Origin: Paenibacillus sp. VTT E-133291
Lineage (GTDB): Bacteria > Bacillota > Bacilli > Paenibacillales > Paenibacillaceae
Length of the DNA: 55,506 nucleotides
Reading direction: 5' to 3'
Assembly (NCBI RefSeq): GCF_002264395.1
Contig: NZ_NFVA01000045.1
Span: 1 to 55,506, forward strand
This document shows, piece by piece, positions 7,796 through 16,804 of this stretch (its first letter is position 1; every line of letters starts with the position of its first letter). A program made the position numbers and the translations under genes. A model generated the notes under the pieces. That model worked only from the letters and a program-made list of their open reading frames with translations, had not been told where the DNA came from and did not search any database.

Positions 7796-8155
7796 TCAAA
7801 TCATCCCGCCTGCTTCTTCAATTAAGCGTAATGCCTGATCATAGGACTCCGAATTCAAGATCACCGTAAGTAAAATATCTCTACCCGTCGGTCCTCCATC
7901 TCCGCCATGACTCATCCCACTGGCGCTGGTATCAGCAGCAGCTAGTATGCCTGTGTGTGCACGCTCAGCAGTCATGGAGTCCATTCTGGCAACATTGCCT
8001 GTCACTGGGTTTACCCCTGAGCTAAAGCTCGTGCCTCCATATCTACTGAAGCGATCAACGGAAATTTCAATGGCCCGAAGTGCACGGAGCTTACGAGCGA
8101 CACCCTCCGCTTCTTCAGGACTTTTAAAATAAGCCAAAATAGATCTTTCCGACAT
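7796..8155 (-). CDS. Hypothetical protein, possible stress-protein-like fold
   Basis: The 119-residue protein starts MSERSILAYFKSPEEAEGVA, and its C-terminal segment ILLTVILNSESYDQALRLIE has similar character. Both look like beta-alpha units in which a residue-sensing strand is followed by a helix, loosely recalling YflT or general stress 17M-like proteins. A Gly/Ser-rich middle (GMSHGGDGGPTGRD) separates them. There is no signal peptide or membrane segment. I cannot assign a function. The fold comparison is an impression, not a demonstrated homology. Confidence 0.7.
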   Translation of the reverse strand: MSERSILAYFKSPEEAEGVARKLRALRAIEISVDRFSRYGGTSFSSGVNPVTGNVARMDSMTAERAHTGILAAADTSASGMSHGGDGGPTGRDILLTVILNSESYDQALRLIEEAGGMI

Positions 8156-8439
8156 CTTATCCCCGCTCTCGCTTGAAATTCAGATATCTGTTGCATTCCT
8201 TTATATTGTCTTCATTTCACTTCTTTTATGCCCTTTTTTTCTCATACTCCACTTATTTACTGGGAATTCGACATTTTCCTCGATGCTTCCCTGCAATATA
8301 GTACTAAAGTTGTATATTCGATTTGAAGTTATAGCTGTAGAATAAATTTAATTTTCATAATTTTTTACATTTTACGCTGAGGAGGAGAACTACTGATACA
8401 CACTGCAATATAAAAATTCATTTGGGAGGATGAACTTAT

Positions 8440-11400
8440 TTGAAACGTACCTTTAAACACTCTATTCAAAAATTTGGTATTGGGGCGGCGAGCTTCGGAC
8501 TGGCTGTTTCTGTCCTTTTTCCATCTGCTGCATTTGCGAACTCATCCCTTGAAACATCAACTAACCTAGCTAATAATGTACAGTCTCAAAGTGTGACGCC
8601 TCATAACTACGCGGGTGTGCTCAAAGGTTCAGCACCAGTATCCGTGATCGTGGAATTAACTAATAAACCAGTCAGTGTGTATGAAAATGAGGCAAAGACT
8701 TCTTCTTTACGATCCTCAGTCTCCTTACAACGCAGTAAAATTATCTCGGAGCATAAAAGCTTTATTTCCTCAGCGCAGAAAATCGATGCCGACATCGGTT
8801 TTGAATACAGTGAAATTTTTAACGGATATTCCATTACTCTGCCAGCCAATCAAGTAAACAAGCTGCTAGAGCTTCCGGGCGTTGCGGCTGTTTATCCAAA
8901 TGATGAAGTACATGCGTTAGCAGACAGTGTTGAGGTAGCAACTTTGCCTGTTACACGTTCCTATTCAGACAGTGGCAATCTTATAGGCGCGGATAAACTA
9001 CATGCATTAGGTTTCACAGGAGAAGGGGTACAGGTAGCGGTTGTCGATACCGGCATCGATAAAAATCACCCTTTATTAAAGGGTAATTATAAGGGCGGTT
9101 ACGATGCCTATGATCAGGATAATGATCCGTCAGAAACAGCTCCTGATGCTAACTTCCCTCCAAAAAATGGTAGCCCATATGAAACCTCGCATGGCACTCA
9201 TGTAGCCGGTACAATATTGGATGTTGCACCTGAGGTGGATTTGTACGCGTATCGCGTACTTGGCCCTTACGGTTCCGGTCCAACAGCGGTTGTAATCGCG
9301 GGTATTGAGAAAGCGGTCGCTGATGGAGCCGATATCATTAACCTCTCGCTGGGCTCTGATGTCAACCAAAGCTATTCCGCAAGCTCAATCGCAATAGACA
9401 ACGCCATAAAATCGGGCGTGAATGTTGTTGTTGCCGCCGGTAACGCTGGACCGGATGTAGGAACATTGGGCGAACCTGCTGGATCTCAACTCGCGCTAAG
9501 TGTAGGCGCTTCTACTACCCCAGTGAATACCCCATTCTTTAATATTGGCGATGTTAAAAAAATCCCAGGGACATTAGCCACTTATTCCCCAGATTTAGTT
9601 GATAATATCGCTGGTAGTAAGATCGTTTACGCTGGTCTTGGAGCTACTTCCGATTACACAAATTTGGATGTCAAAGATAAGGTAGTCCTTGTCGATCGAG
9701 GTGTGCTGAGCTTCGGAGATAAATCTCTAAATGCCAAAGCAGCTGGAGCCAAGCTTGTCCTAATTGCCAATAATGCTGCTGGTGAAATCAGTCCCACCCT
9801 CGGTGCGCCCGGGAATTACATTCCTACCTACGGAATTACTCAAGAAGATGGCAAAGAGATAAAAACTCAGATGAAGGCTGCTAAAGATATAATCAGTTAC
9901 TATATAGCGCTTGAAGTAAATCAGTTAGCTAATTTTAGCTCTATGGGTCCTGGGATGCCGGATTATCTAATCAAACCTGATGTTGTTGCGCCAGGGGTCA
10001 ATATCAACTCGACGATACCTAGCTGGACTGGGGATTACGAACATGCTTATGGCTTAAAAAGCGGAACCAGTATGGCAACCCCACATGTTGTAGGAGCTGT
10101 CGCTTTGCTATTGAGTGAAAACTCTAACCTTAAGCCAAATGAAATTAAAGCACTGCTGATGAACAATGCGGATCCTATCTTCAAGCGTAATGGAGATGCT
10201 TACTCTTTGTATCAACAAGGTGCCGGATTAATTAATTTGGAGAAATCAGCAAAAGCTGAATCTATTGCTAAAGTCGGGGAGAGCTTAATTAGTGGTCTTC
10301 CAGGTACTGTAGAAATCCCTTATTACACAGGTTCCTTGTCCTTTGGCCTGCTCCCAAAAGGGGCTAGCGTAACGAAATCAGTTTATGTAGAGGACTTTAA
10401 AGAGATTGGATCAACCTACACGCTGTCCACCGAATGGCTTACAAAAGCGCCTGGTGACATTAGTATTAATATTGCACCAAAAAGTATTACCTCAGGTGTA
10501 GATCATTATGCACAATTTACACTGAAGGTATCTGATACTGCAAAAGAGGGAGCATATGAAGGTATCCTGTTCCTAACCTCTGATACAGAAACTCTTCGCC
10601 TTCCCTTTAATGCACTTGTCGGCGATAAATTCAATTTAGAGCCTGTTAATCAGCTTTCTTTTGAAAGTCCACAGATTTCTCCTAATGGCGATGGACGCTC
10701 AGACGACACCACCCTTACCTTCTCTGTCAATGAAGAACTGGATGGCATAAGTTTCGTAGCCTCTCCAATAGATGCTCCTGCAACAGTTTTAGGTGAAGTT
10801 TATTCTATTGATGAAAAGGTTTATCGTGGCGTATACGAGATTCCAAATTGGAATGGAACTTTAACAGACCTGGAGACTTCCGCCAAGTCTACTTTAGCAG
10901 ATGGTCACTACTACATCACGCCTGTGCTTCCTAATGGGCAACTGCTCAAGAATCAAAAGATCAAGTTCACAATTGATACGGAGAAGCCAATCGTTTCCGG
11001 CATCACACTTGAGGAGTATGAACGTGAGGCGCCAACCGATCCTGGTGCAGCTCAAATCAGCGGTTTTATTGATGATGACCTCATGGCCTATTATATTTCT
11101 AATACACAACCTATTGGAAACTGGTTTACCGTGTACGCCGAAGGTAAACATTATGATGGGAATACTTATAAATTTGGCGGTGTGATTGCAAATAACGGTG
11201 CTTTTTCCATTGACGTTCCTGTTAACGAGGGACTTAATGAGTACAAAATCTATGTGGTTGATAAAGTAGGTAACGGCGCGGACGACGATGATTATGCTCA
11301 GCGACTGCTTTATAGCACAGGAGATGGTATTTTCAATGTAACTCCGTCTCTATCTGCAGCTACCATTGATGAGGGGCAACCGGTAACCATTGATCTTGGG

Positions 11401-12969
11401 TATTCCGTGACAGATGAGGTTTATGGCTTCTATGGGGCTTCATTCGCTGTCATCTACGATGGTTCTCTCGAAACACCAGCGATCCAGCCAAGCGTACAAC
11501 TGGCAACGTATCAAGAGGAGAATTTCTATGGTGTTCCACTTACAGAATTCTCAGAAACCTATAAGCTAGGAGACGGCCGCAAACTGACACAGTATAGTGT
11601 TAATCTGTCAGGTGGTGCTTATCATGGCTCAGGCTCACTAGGCAAAATAACCTTCAAACCATCTAAAGCGGGAAAATACGACTTGGAGCTGTACGATGTA
11701 CAGGTCTGGAATGATGCTACAACATCAACGATCCCATCTGGTTTGAGAACGGTAAGCGTAACTGTTAAGACAGCTGAAACGCCGACGCCAACACCTACAC
11801 CTACACCAACAGAGTCACCAACACCAACTCCGACATCAACATCAACACCATCAACTGATTCGTATGTCCCTACAGCAACCAGTGCTCCCGCTTCTGGAAT
11901 CGCATTGAAATCTGGGAAGCTAGTAGAGACTGCAGATCCAGTAGGTGGCAAGCCTTCTGCGGTGTTCAACATTTTAGACACTGCACTTGCAAATTCGATC
12001 CAGAATGCAAAAGATAAAACTTCTGTACTTGATCTTAGCGATGTAAGCTTCAATAAATATAGCCAAGTTGTTATTTCTCTTACTCCGGCCCAAGCCGAGC
12101 AGTTAAAGAAATCGGAGAATGCACTCCGCCTAAACGGTAGTGGGTTCAATGTACTTATTCCAGCGGCGACTCTTCCGGATTTCATCAACAGCAACGGCTT
12201 GACCCTTACGATTAGCCTGACAGATGCGGGCAATACAGCAGTTTTAGCAGGTAGCTCAGCAGCAATAAATATCGGTTCTTCTATTCTCACCATCAAAAAT
12301 GGTTGGACAACCGGAAAGCCGATCATCCTTCAGCTTAATCTAAAAGCCGCCAGTCTACATGATGCTCGAAAGACTGCTGCTTATGTAGAATCAAAAGATC
12401 GTAAATGGTCCTACCTGCAACCTGGTTCTATCAATAAAGATGGGATTCTACAGTTTAACGTTACTGGTGATGGTTCTTACAGCGCAGCATCCAGAAATAT
12501 AAGCTTTAAAGATATTGGCACACACTGGGCTCAAACCGATATCGAGGTCCTTGCTGCCCATAGTATCATTGCTGGCAAAGGAGCCGATGGCAGCTTTAAG
12601 CCTGCCGACACCTTAAATCAGGCAGAGCTTCTAACGCTCTTCGACCGTCTACTTGGAAAAGGTGACACTTGGAATACTCGCATCAAGGAAAGCGGATCTC
12701 GTGATGTGCTGACCCGCGAGGAAGCAGCTCTTATCATTGCTAAGGCCCTTGGTGCAGATCTTACAGTAGCCAAAACACCTTTAAGCTTTAAGGATGCCGA
12801 CAGCATCGCTGCGGAAGCACGCAACGCTGTAGCCTATGCTGTAACCAAAGGTTATCTCAAAGGTGTTACTGCAGATAACTTCAATCCACAAGGTACTCTG
12901 ACTCGTGCACAAGCAGCAACGATTCTGAGCCGTGTGCTCGAGGATCTACGTTCTTCGAACAACCTCTAG
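8440..12969 (+). CDS. Cell-surface subtilisin-like serine protease with SLH domains
   Basis: This 1509-residue secreted S8 protease has a signal peptide (about 1-33, ending AAFA) and an inhibitor-type propeptide (about 65-160). The catalytic domain carries Asp203 (VVDTGID), His251 (SHGTHVAG) and Ser544 (GTSMATPH). A PA domain is inserted at about 380-490. Fn3-like and beta-sandwich domains follow to about 1110, then a Pro/Thr linker (about 1112-1145), another beta-rich region and S-layer homology repeats (about 1355-1505). The architecture resembles cell-envelope proteases that degrade extracellular protein. SLH1 and the last SLH look complete, but the middle one keeps only its C-terminal half. 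TTG start, 9 nt after GGGAGG. Monocistronic. Confidence 0.95.
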   Translation: MKRTFKHSIQKFGIGAASFGLAVSVLFPSAAFANSSLETSTNLANNVQSQSVTPHNYAGVLKGSAPVSVIVELTNKPVSVYENEAKTSSLRSSVSLQRSKIISEHKSFISSAQKIDADIGFEYSEIFNGYSITLPANQVNKLLELPGVAAVYPNDEVHALADSVEVATLPVTRSYSDSGNLIGADKLHALGFTGEGVQVAVVDTGIDKNHPLLKGNYKGGYDAYDQDNDPSETAPDANFPPKNGSPYETSHGTHVAGTILDVAPEVDLYAYRVLGPYGSGPTAVVIAGIEKAVADGADIINLSLGSDVNQSYSASSIAIDNAIKSGVNVVVAAGNAGPDVGTLGEPAGSQLALSVGASTTPVNTPFFNIGDVKKIPGTLATYSPDLVDNIAGSKIVYAGLGATSDYTNLDVKDKVVLVDRGVLSFGDKSLNAKAAGAKLVLIANNAAGEISPTLGAPGNYIPTYGITQEDGKEIKTQMKAAKDIISYYIALEVNQLANFSSMGPGMPDYLIKPDVVAPGVNINSTIPSWTGDYEHAYGLKSGTSMATPHVVGAVALLLSENSNLKPNEIKALLMNNADPIFKRNGDAYSLYQQGAGLINLEKSAKAESIAKVGESLISGLPGTVEIPYYTGSLSFGLLPKGASVTKSVYVEDFKEIGSTYTLSTEWLTKAPGDISINIAPKSITSGVDHYAQFTLKVSDTAKEGAYEGILFLTSDTETLRLPFNALVGDKFNLEPVNQLSFESPQISPNGDGRSDDTTLTFSVNEELDGISFVASPIDAPATVLGEVYSIDEKVYRGVYEIPNWNGTLTDLETSAKSTLADGHYYITPVLPNGQLLKNQKIKFTIDTEKPIVSGITLEEYEREAPTDPGAAQISGFIDDDLMAYYISNTQPIGNWFTVYAEGKHYDGNTYKFGGVIANNGAFSIDVPVNEGLNEYKIYVVDKVGNGADDDDYAQRLLYSTGDGIFNVTPSLSAATIDEGQPVTIDLGYSVTDEVYGFYGASFAVIYDGSLETPAIQPSVQLATYQEENFYGVPLTEFSETYKLGDGRKLTQYSVNLSGGAYHGSGSLGKITFKPSKAGKYDLELYDVQVWNDATTSTIPSGLRTVSVTVKTAETPTPTPTPTPTESPTPTPTSTSTPSTDSYVPTATSAPASGIALKSGKLVETADPVGGKPSAVFNILDTALANSIQNAKDKTSVLDLSDVSFNKYSQVVISLTPAQAEQLKKSENALRLNGSGFNVLIPAATLPDFINSNGLTLTISLTDAGNTAVLAGSSAAINIGSSILTIKNGWTTGKPIILQLNLKAASLHDARKTAAYVESKDRKWSYLQPGSINKDGILQFNVTGDGSYSAASRNISFKDIGTHWAQTDIEVLAAHSIIAGKGADGSFKPADTLNQAELLTLFDRLLGKGDTWNTRIKESGSRDVLTREEAALIIAKALGADLTVAKTPLSFKDADSIAAEARNAVAYAVTKGYLKGVTADNFNPQGTLTRAQAATILSRVLEDLRSSNNL
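11774..11864 (+). repeat. Pro-Thr-Ser low-complexity linker repeat
   Basis: ACACCAACA/ACGCCAACA-type hexamer repeats encode (PT)n with occasional S and E. They form a flexible linker between the protease ectodomains and the C-terminal anchor part. The tract is prone to slippage-driven length change. Confidence 0.8.
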
Positions 12970-12982
12970 TTGCACTTTAAAA

Positions 12983-13026
12983 GAAAGAATCCCAGCAGGC
13001 ATTGGCTGCTGGGATTCTTTCGTCTT
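12983..13026 (+). terminator. Terminator of the subtilase gene
   Basis: AAAGAATCCCAGCAG and CTGCTGGGATTCTTT form a perfect 15-bp stem about 15 nt after the stop. Confidence 0.9.
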
Positions 13027-13373
13027 TAGGTCACATTTCTTCCTTGCCGATCCGATGCCACTATCGGACTGCATAGTCGCTATTCGCCTGAAAAGCACCA
13101 ATAATAAACACTTTTTTGGGCAATAGCTGCACTGGACGATAAATTCGCTAATAACGCCGTCTGGGTCCGATAACCTGTGCAGATAATTCAAAGTAGATAG
13201 TTTGTTAAAAAACCTGGAACACAGCCGGGCTTTACTGAGGTCGGGTTACTGGTGCGGGTGCGGGGTCCTGAAGTTCAGTCGGGTTTGCCGGGTTTGCGGG
13301 CTCGTAGATTTTCGCGGCTTCTAGCACCTTCTTAAAGGCGCTACATGAAATTGGTAAGTCGTCTCTACTAACC
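13027..13373. other. Non-coding stretch with a G-tract cluster
   Basis: I see no gene in these ~350 nt. From 13243 to 13300 the plus strand carries six runs of three or more G (13243, 13255, 13262, 13281, 13290, 13298), an unusual GC-rich island in an otherwise AT-rich spacer. The repeat GGGTTTGCCGGGTTTGCGGG is included. A G-quadruplex or a small structured RNA is possible. Confidence 0.5.
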
Positions 13374-13432
13374 AAAAAAGCAGAGCAGCGATCCCCAAAT
13401 AACGAGGGGATCGCTGCTCTGCTTTATTTTTA
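13374..13432. terminator. Strong bidirectional terminator after dnaJ
   Basis: AAAGCAGAGCAGCGATCCCC and its exact complement GGGGATCGCTGCTCTGCTTT form a ~20-bp stem. A/T tracts on both sides fit termination of dnaJ and read-through protection from the subtilase side. Confidence 0.95.
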
Positions 13433-13459
13433 TTTACTCAACTAATTAAATTAGAAATA

Positions 13460-14584
13460 TCAGTCCCCGCGGAACGCACGCTTCACACGATCAAAGAAGG
13501 ATTGCTCATGCTCATGAGTGTTTTCTCCATTTAGAGCGGCGAACTGTCGCAACAAATCTTTTTGCTCGTCATTCAGCTTGCTAGGAGTCACAACAATGAC
13601 CCTAACATGCTGGTCGCCTTGGCCAGATCCACGTAGACGTGGAACCCCTTTGCCTTTGAGACGGAAGAAAGTACCGGTCTGTGTTCCTGCAGGAATCTTC
13701 AGCTTCACTTTTTCCGTTAAGGTAGGAATCTCAATCTCATCGCCAAGTGCGGCCTGTGCAAACGTAAGTGGAACCTCGCACATAATATCATCGTTCTCAC
13801 GCACGAAGAAATCATGCGATTTAACACGGATAACAATATACAAGTCTCCAGCAGGACCGCCACGTAAGCCGCCTTCGCCTTCACCAGTCATGCGCAGCTG
13901 CGCGCCGTCATCGACACCGGCAGGGATACGCACATGAATCTTACGTTGCTTCTTAACTTTACCCTGTCCGCTACAAGTCGTACATTTTTCTTTAATAATC
14001 TTACCAGTACCACTGCAATGCGAACATGGACGACGATTACGCATCTGTCCAAGTGGTGTATTCTGTACGAATTCCTGTTGCCCACTACCATGACAAGTGG
14101 AACAAGTCTCTGGTTTAGTACCCGGTTTAGCCCCGGAGCCGTAGCAGGTATCGCAAGTTTCTGTACGTGGGATAGTAATATCGGTTTCTTTACCGAATAC
14201 CGCTTCCTTGAATTCAATGGTCATGGTGTACTGCAAATCTCCACCGCGCTGTGGTGCGTTAGGATCACGACGTCCGCCGCCGCCAAAGAACATATCAAAG
14301 ATATCGCCTAGTCCTCCGAAGTCGCCGCCACCGCCGCCTCCGAAGCCGCCCATACCTTGATTAGGATCAATATGGCCATATTGGTCATATCTAGCTCGCT
14401 GTTGTCCGTCGCTAAGAACATCGTAAGCTTCTTTTACTTCTTTAAACTTAGCTTCAGCATCATCTGCTTTATTCACGTCTGGGTGATATTGGCGCGCCAA
14501 TTTCCGGTACGCTTTCTTCACCTCGTCGTCTGAAGCATCTCTACTGAGGCCAAGCACTTCATAATAATCGCGTTTATCTGCCAC
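13460..14584 (-). CDS. dnaJ: Hsp40 co-chaperone DnaJ
   Basis: DnaJ delivers unfolded proteins to DnaK and stimulates its ATPase. The 374-residue protein has a J domain with HPD at residues 34-36, a long Gly/Phe region (GMGGFGGGGGGDFGG), and four zinc-binding CXXCXGXG repeats (CDTCYGSG, CSTCHGSG, CSHCSGTG, CTTCSGQG). Substrate-binding C-terminal domains follow. I chose the GTG at 14584, with GGAGG 8 nt upstream, which gives MADKRDYYEVLG as in relatives. The earlier GTG overlaps that ribosome site. A strong terminator separates it from dnaK and a candidate promoter lies at 14641-14670. Confidence 0.97.
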   Translation of the reverse strand: MADKRDYYEVLGLSRDASDDEVKKAYRKLARQYHPDVNKADDAEAKFKEVKEAYDVLSDGQQRARYDQYGHIDPNQGMGGFGGGGGGDFGGLGDIFDMFFGGGGRRDPNAPQRGGDLQYTMTIEFKEAVFGKETDITIPRTETCDTCYGSGAKPGTKPETCSTCHGSGQQEFVQNTPLGQMRNRRPCSHCSGTGKIIKEKCTTCSGQGKVKKQRKIHVRIPAGVDDGAQLRMTGEGEGGLRGGPAGDLYIVIRVKSHDFFVRENDDIMCEVPLTFAQAALGDEIEIPTLTEKVKLKIPAGTQTGTFFRLKGKGVPRLRGSGQGDQHVRVIVVTPSKLNDEQKDLLRQFAALNGENTHEHEQSFFDRVKRAFRGD

Positions 14585-14640
14585 TGCTTTCACCTCCGTA
14601 CGTTACATACTCAAATTCCTAATTCTCTGTCAAAGAAACC

Positions 14641-14670
14641 ATTATACGATAAAACCCCAGGCTCTGACCA
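14641..14670 (-). promoter_or_regulatory. Candidate sigma-A promoter of dnaJ
   Basis: The minus strand has TGGTCA, an 18-nt spacer and TATAAT (perfect -10). It lies between the dnaK terminator and the dnaJ start, with a leader of about 50 nt. The -35 match is 4 of 6. Confidence 0.5.
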
Positions 14671-14743
14671 TCCAGTTCCAGCAGATGTTTATTCTTACAA
14701 TATCAGAAGGCGCATTCGCGAAGAGTGTGCAAACTGATATTAC

Positions 14744-14788
14744 AAAAGGAAAGTCAAAACACGGGATGACCCGGTTTTGACCTTCCCT
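14744..14788 (-). terminator. Terminator after dnaK
   Basis: On the minus strand GGAAGGTCAAAAC and GTTTTGACTTTCC pair around an inner CGGG-TCAT-CCCG, followed by TTTTG. It would end or attenuate the hrcA-grpE-dnaK transcript before dnaJ. Confidence 0.85.
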
Positions 14789-14841
14789 TCTTAACTATAT
14801 AAGAATTTATCAGTTACGCCCTATACACTTATCGTTTAAGG

Positions 14842-16689
14842 TTACCCTTGATTCTTATCTTCGTCAACAACCTCATAATCAGCGTCAACTACATTGTCTT
14901 TCTTAGGAGCGCCTTCAGCAGCTCCAGCGCCACCTTCAGCACCTTGCTCTGCTTGAGCAGCTTGTTCGTACAGCTTCATGGACAACTGTTGCACAATCTC
15001 AGTCAATGCTTCTGTAGCTGCATTGATTTCTTCAAGATTGTCAGTTTCAAGAGCTGCTTTCACTTTATCTTTAGCTTCATTAGCTTTTTCAACCTCAGAA
15101 GCATCTGCTTTATCACCAAGATCTTTGATCACTTTCTCAGTGGAATACACGAGTTGGTCAGCGCTGTTCTTCGCTTCTACCAATTCTTTACGCTTACGGT
15201 CTTCCTCAGCGTGAAGCTCGGCATCCTTCATCATTTGTTCTACTTCTGCGTCGCTCAGACCGCTGGAAGAAGTGATAGTGATCTTTTGGCTCTTGTTCGT
15301 GCCTTTATCAGTTGCAGACACATTCACGATACCGTTGGCATCAATATCGAAAGAAACTTCGATTTGTGGTACGCCACGTGGTGCTGGTGGAATCTCGTTC
15401 AGCATGAAGCGTCCCAATGTTTTGTTGCCATTCGCCATTTGACGCTCACCTTGCAGCACGTGAATCTCTACGCTAGGTTGGTTGTCAGCAAAGGTCGAGA
15501 ATACTTGAGATTTACTTGTAGGAATCGTAGTGTTACGCTCGATCATCTTCGTAAACACGCCACCTGCAGTTTCAATACCGAGGGAAAGCGGAGTTACGTC
15601 GAGCAATACAACGTCTTTTACTTCACCAGTCAATACACCCGCTTGAACAGCAGCACCCAGTGCTACTACTTCATCTGGATTCACACCTTTGTGAGGCTCT
15701 TTACCAGTAAGTTTCTTGATAGCATCTTGTACCGCAGGGATACGAGTAGAACCGCCTACCAGAACGATTCTAGTAAGGTCTGCAGGCGTCATGCCAGCAT
15801 CAGACAAGGCTTGACGAGTAGGTCCCAAAGTACGTTCAACTAGACCAGTAGTCAGCTCATCGAATTTAGCACGAGTAAGGTTGATCTCTAAGTGCTGTGG
15901 TACTCCGTCAACAACTGTGATGAACGGAAGAGATACAGTAGTTGTCAGTACGCCTGACAATTCTTTTTTCGCTTTTTCAGCAGCATCTTTCAAACGTTGT
16001 ACAGCCGATTTATCTTTGCTCAGATCAATGCCTTGCTCTTTCTTAAATTCGGATACAAGGTAATCCATAACCACTTGGTCAAAGTCGTCGCCACCAAGTT
16101 TGTTGTCACCGCTTGTAGCTTTTACTTCGAAGAAACCATCGCCCAGTTCAAGGATAGATACGTCGAACGTACCGCCACCAAGGTCATAGACAAGGATCGT
16201 TTGATCTTCAGATTTCTCAAGACCGTAAGCCAAAGCTGCAGCAGTTGGCTCGTTCACAATACGTAGAACTTCCAAACCTGCAATTTTGCCTGCATCTTTA
16301 GTAGCTTGACGCTGGCTGTCATTGAAATAAGCAGGAACTGTGATAACAGCTTGAGTAACGGTTTGGCCAAGATATGCCTCTGCATCGGATTTCAGCTTTT
16401 GCAGAATCATTGCTGAAATTTCTTGTGGAGAGTATTCTTTACCATCGATGCTTTCTTTATGGTTCGTACCAATATGGCGTTTAATCGAGCTGATCGTACG
16501 ATCAGGGTTAGTAATTGCCTGGCGTTTAGCTGTTTCACCGACGATACGTTCGCCGTCTTTCTTAAAACCTACCACCGAAGGGGTTGTACGCGCGCCCTCT
16601 GGGTTTGGAATTACAACGGCTTCGCCGCCTTCCATTACGGCAACGCAAGAGTTCGTGGTTCCTAAGTCAATACCGATAACTTTACTCAC
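14842..16689 (-). CDS. dnaK: Hsp70 chaperone DnaK
   Basis: This is the ATP-dependent chaperone of the DnaK-DnaJ-GrpE system. The 615 residues contain the nucleotide-binding domain (GIDLGTTNS at 5-13, IVNEPTAAALAYG, YDLGGGTFDVS, VLVGGSTRIP), the linker DVVLLDVTPLSLG (about 360) and the substrate-binding domain. An acidic tail ends VVDADYEVVDEDKNQG. As in other Gram-positives it lacks the extra N-terminal-domain segment of E. coli DnaK. It follows grpE after a 115-nt gap and starts at an ATG preceded by AGAGGAGG. Long frames on the opposite strand here are shadows. Confidence 0.98.
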   Translation of the reverse strand: MSKVIGIDLGTTNSCVAVMEGGEAVVIPNPEGARTTPSVVGFKKDGERIVGETAKRQAITNPDRTISSIKRHIGTNHKESIDGKEYSPQEISAMILQKLKSDAEAYLGQTVTQAVITVPAYFNDSQRQATKDAGKIAGLEVLRIVNEPTAAALAYGLEKSEDQTILVYDLGGGTFDVSILELGDGFFEVKATSGDNKLGGDDFDQVVMDYLVSEFKKEQGIDLSKDKSAVQRLKDAAEKAKKELSGVLTTTVSLPFITVVDGVPQHLEINLTRAKFDELTTGLVERTLGPTRQALSDAGMTPADLTRIVLVGGSTRIPAVQDAIKKLTGKEPHKGVNPDEVVALGAAVQAGVLTGEVKDVVLLDVTPLSLGIETAGGVFTKMIERNTTIPTSKSQVFSTFADNQPSVEIHVLQGERQMANGNKTLGRFMLNEIPPAPRGVPQIEVSFDIDANGIVNVSATDKGTNKSQKITITSSSGLSDAEVEQMMKDAELHAEEDRKRKELVEAKNSADQLVYSTEKVIKDLGDKADASEVEKANEAKDKVKAALETDNLEEINAATEALTEIVQQLSMKLYEQAAQAEQGAEGGAGAAEGAPKKDNVVDADYEVVDEDKNQG

Positions 16690-16804
16690 AATAATTTGCC
16701 TCCTCTAAAGGTATATGGAGCATTCGCTCATTAAAATAATAAAATATTTAAAAATTCGGTTGGTACCGATGGCGGACAGATACTGCCCGTCCTATATATA
16801 CAGA

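Noticed and set aside
8380..8400. Orphan ribosome-site-like GAGGAGGAG upstream of the subtilase
   Set aside because: No start codon with a meaningful frame follows at suitable distance; the gene itself has a better site at 8426.
11622..12326. 234-residue open frame antisense to the subtilase
   Set aside because: It mirrors the repeat-rich linker (VDVGVGVGDSV-type sequence) and is a shadow of it.
14848..15843. 331-residue open frame on the strand opposite dnaK
   Set aside because: It is antisense to conserved DnaK codons, has no ribosome site and its product is Cys/Phe/His-rich without a known fold. Such antisense frames are a known artefact of dnaK codon bias.
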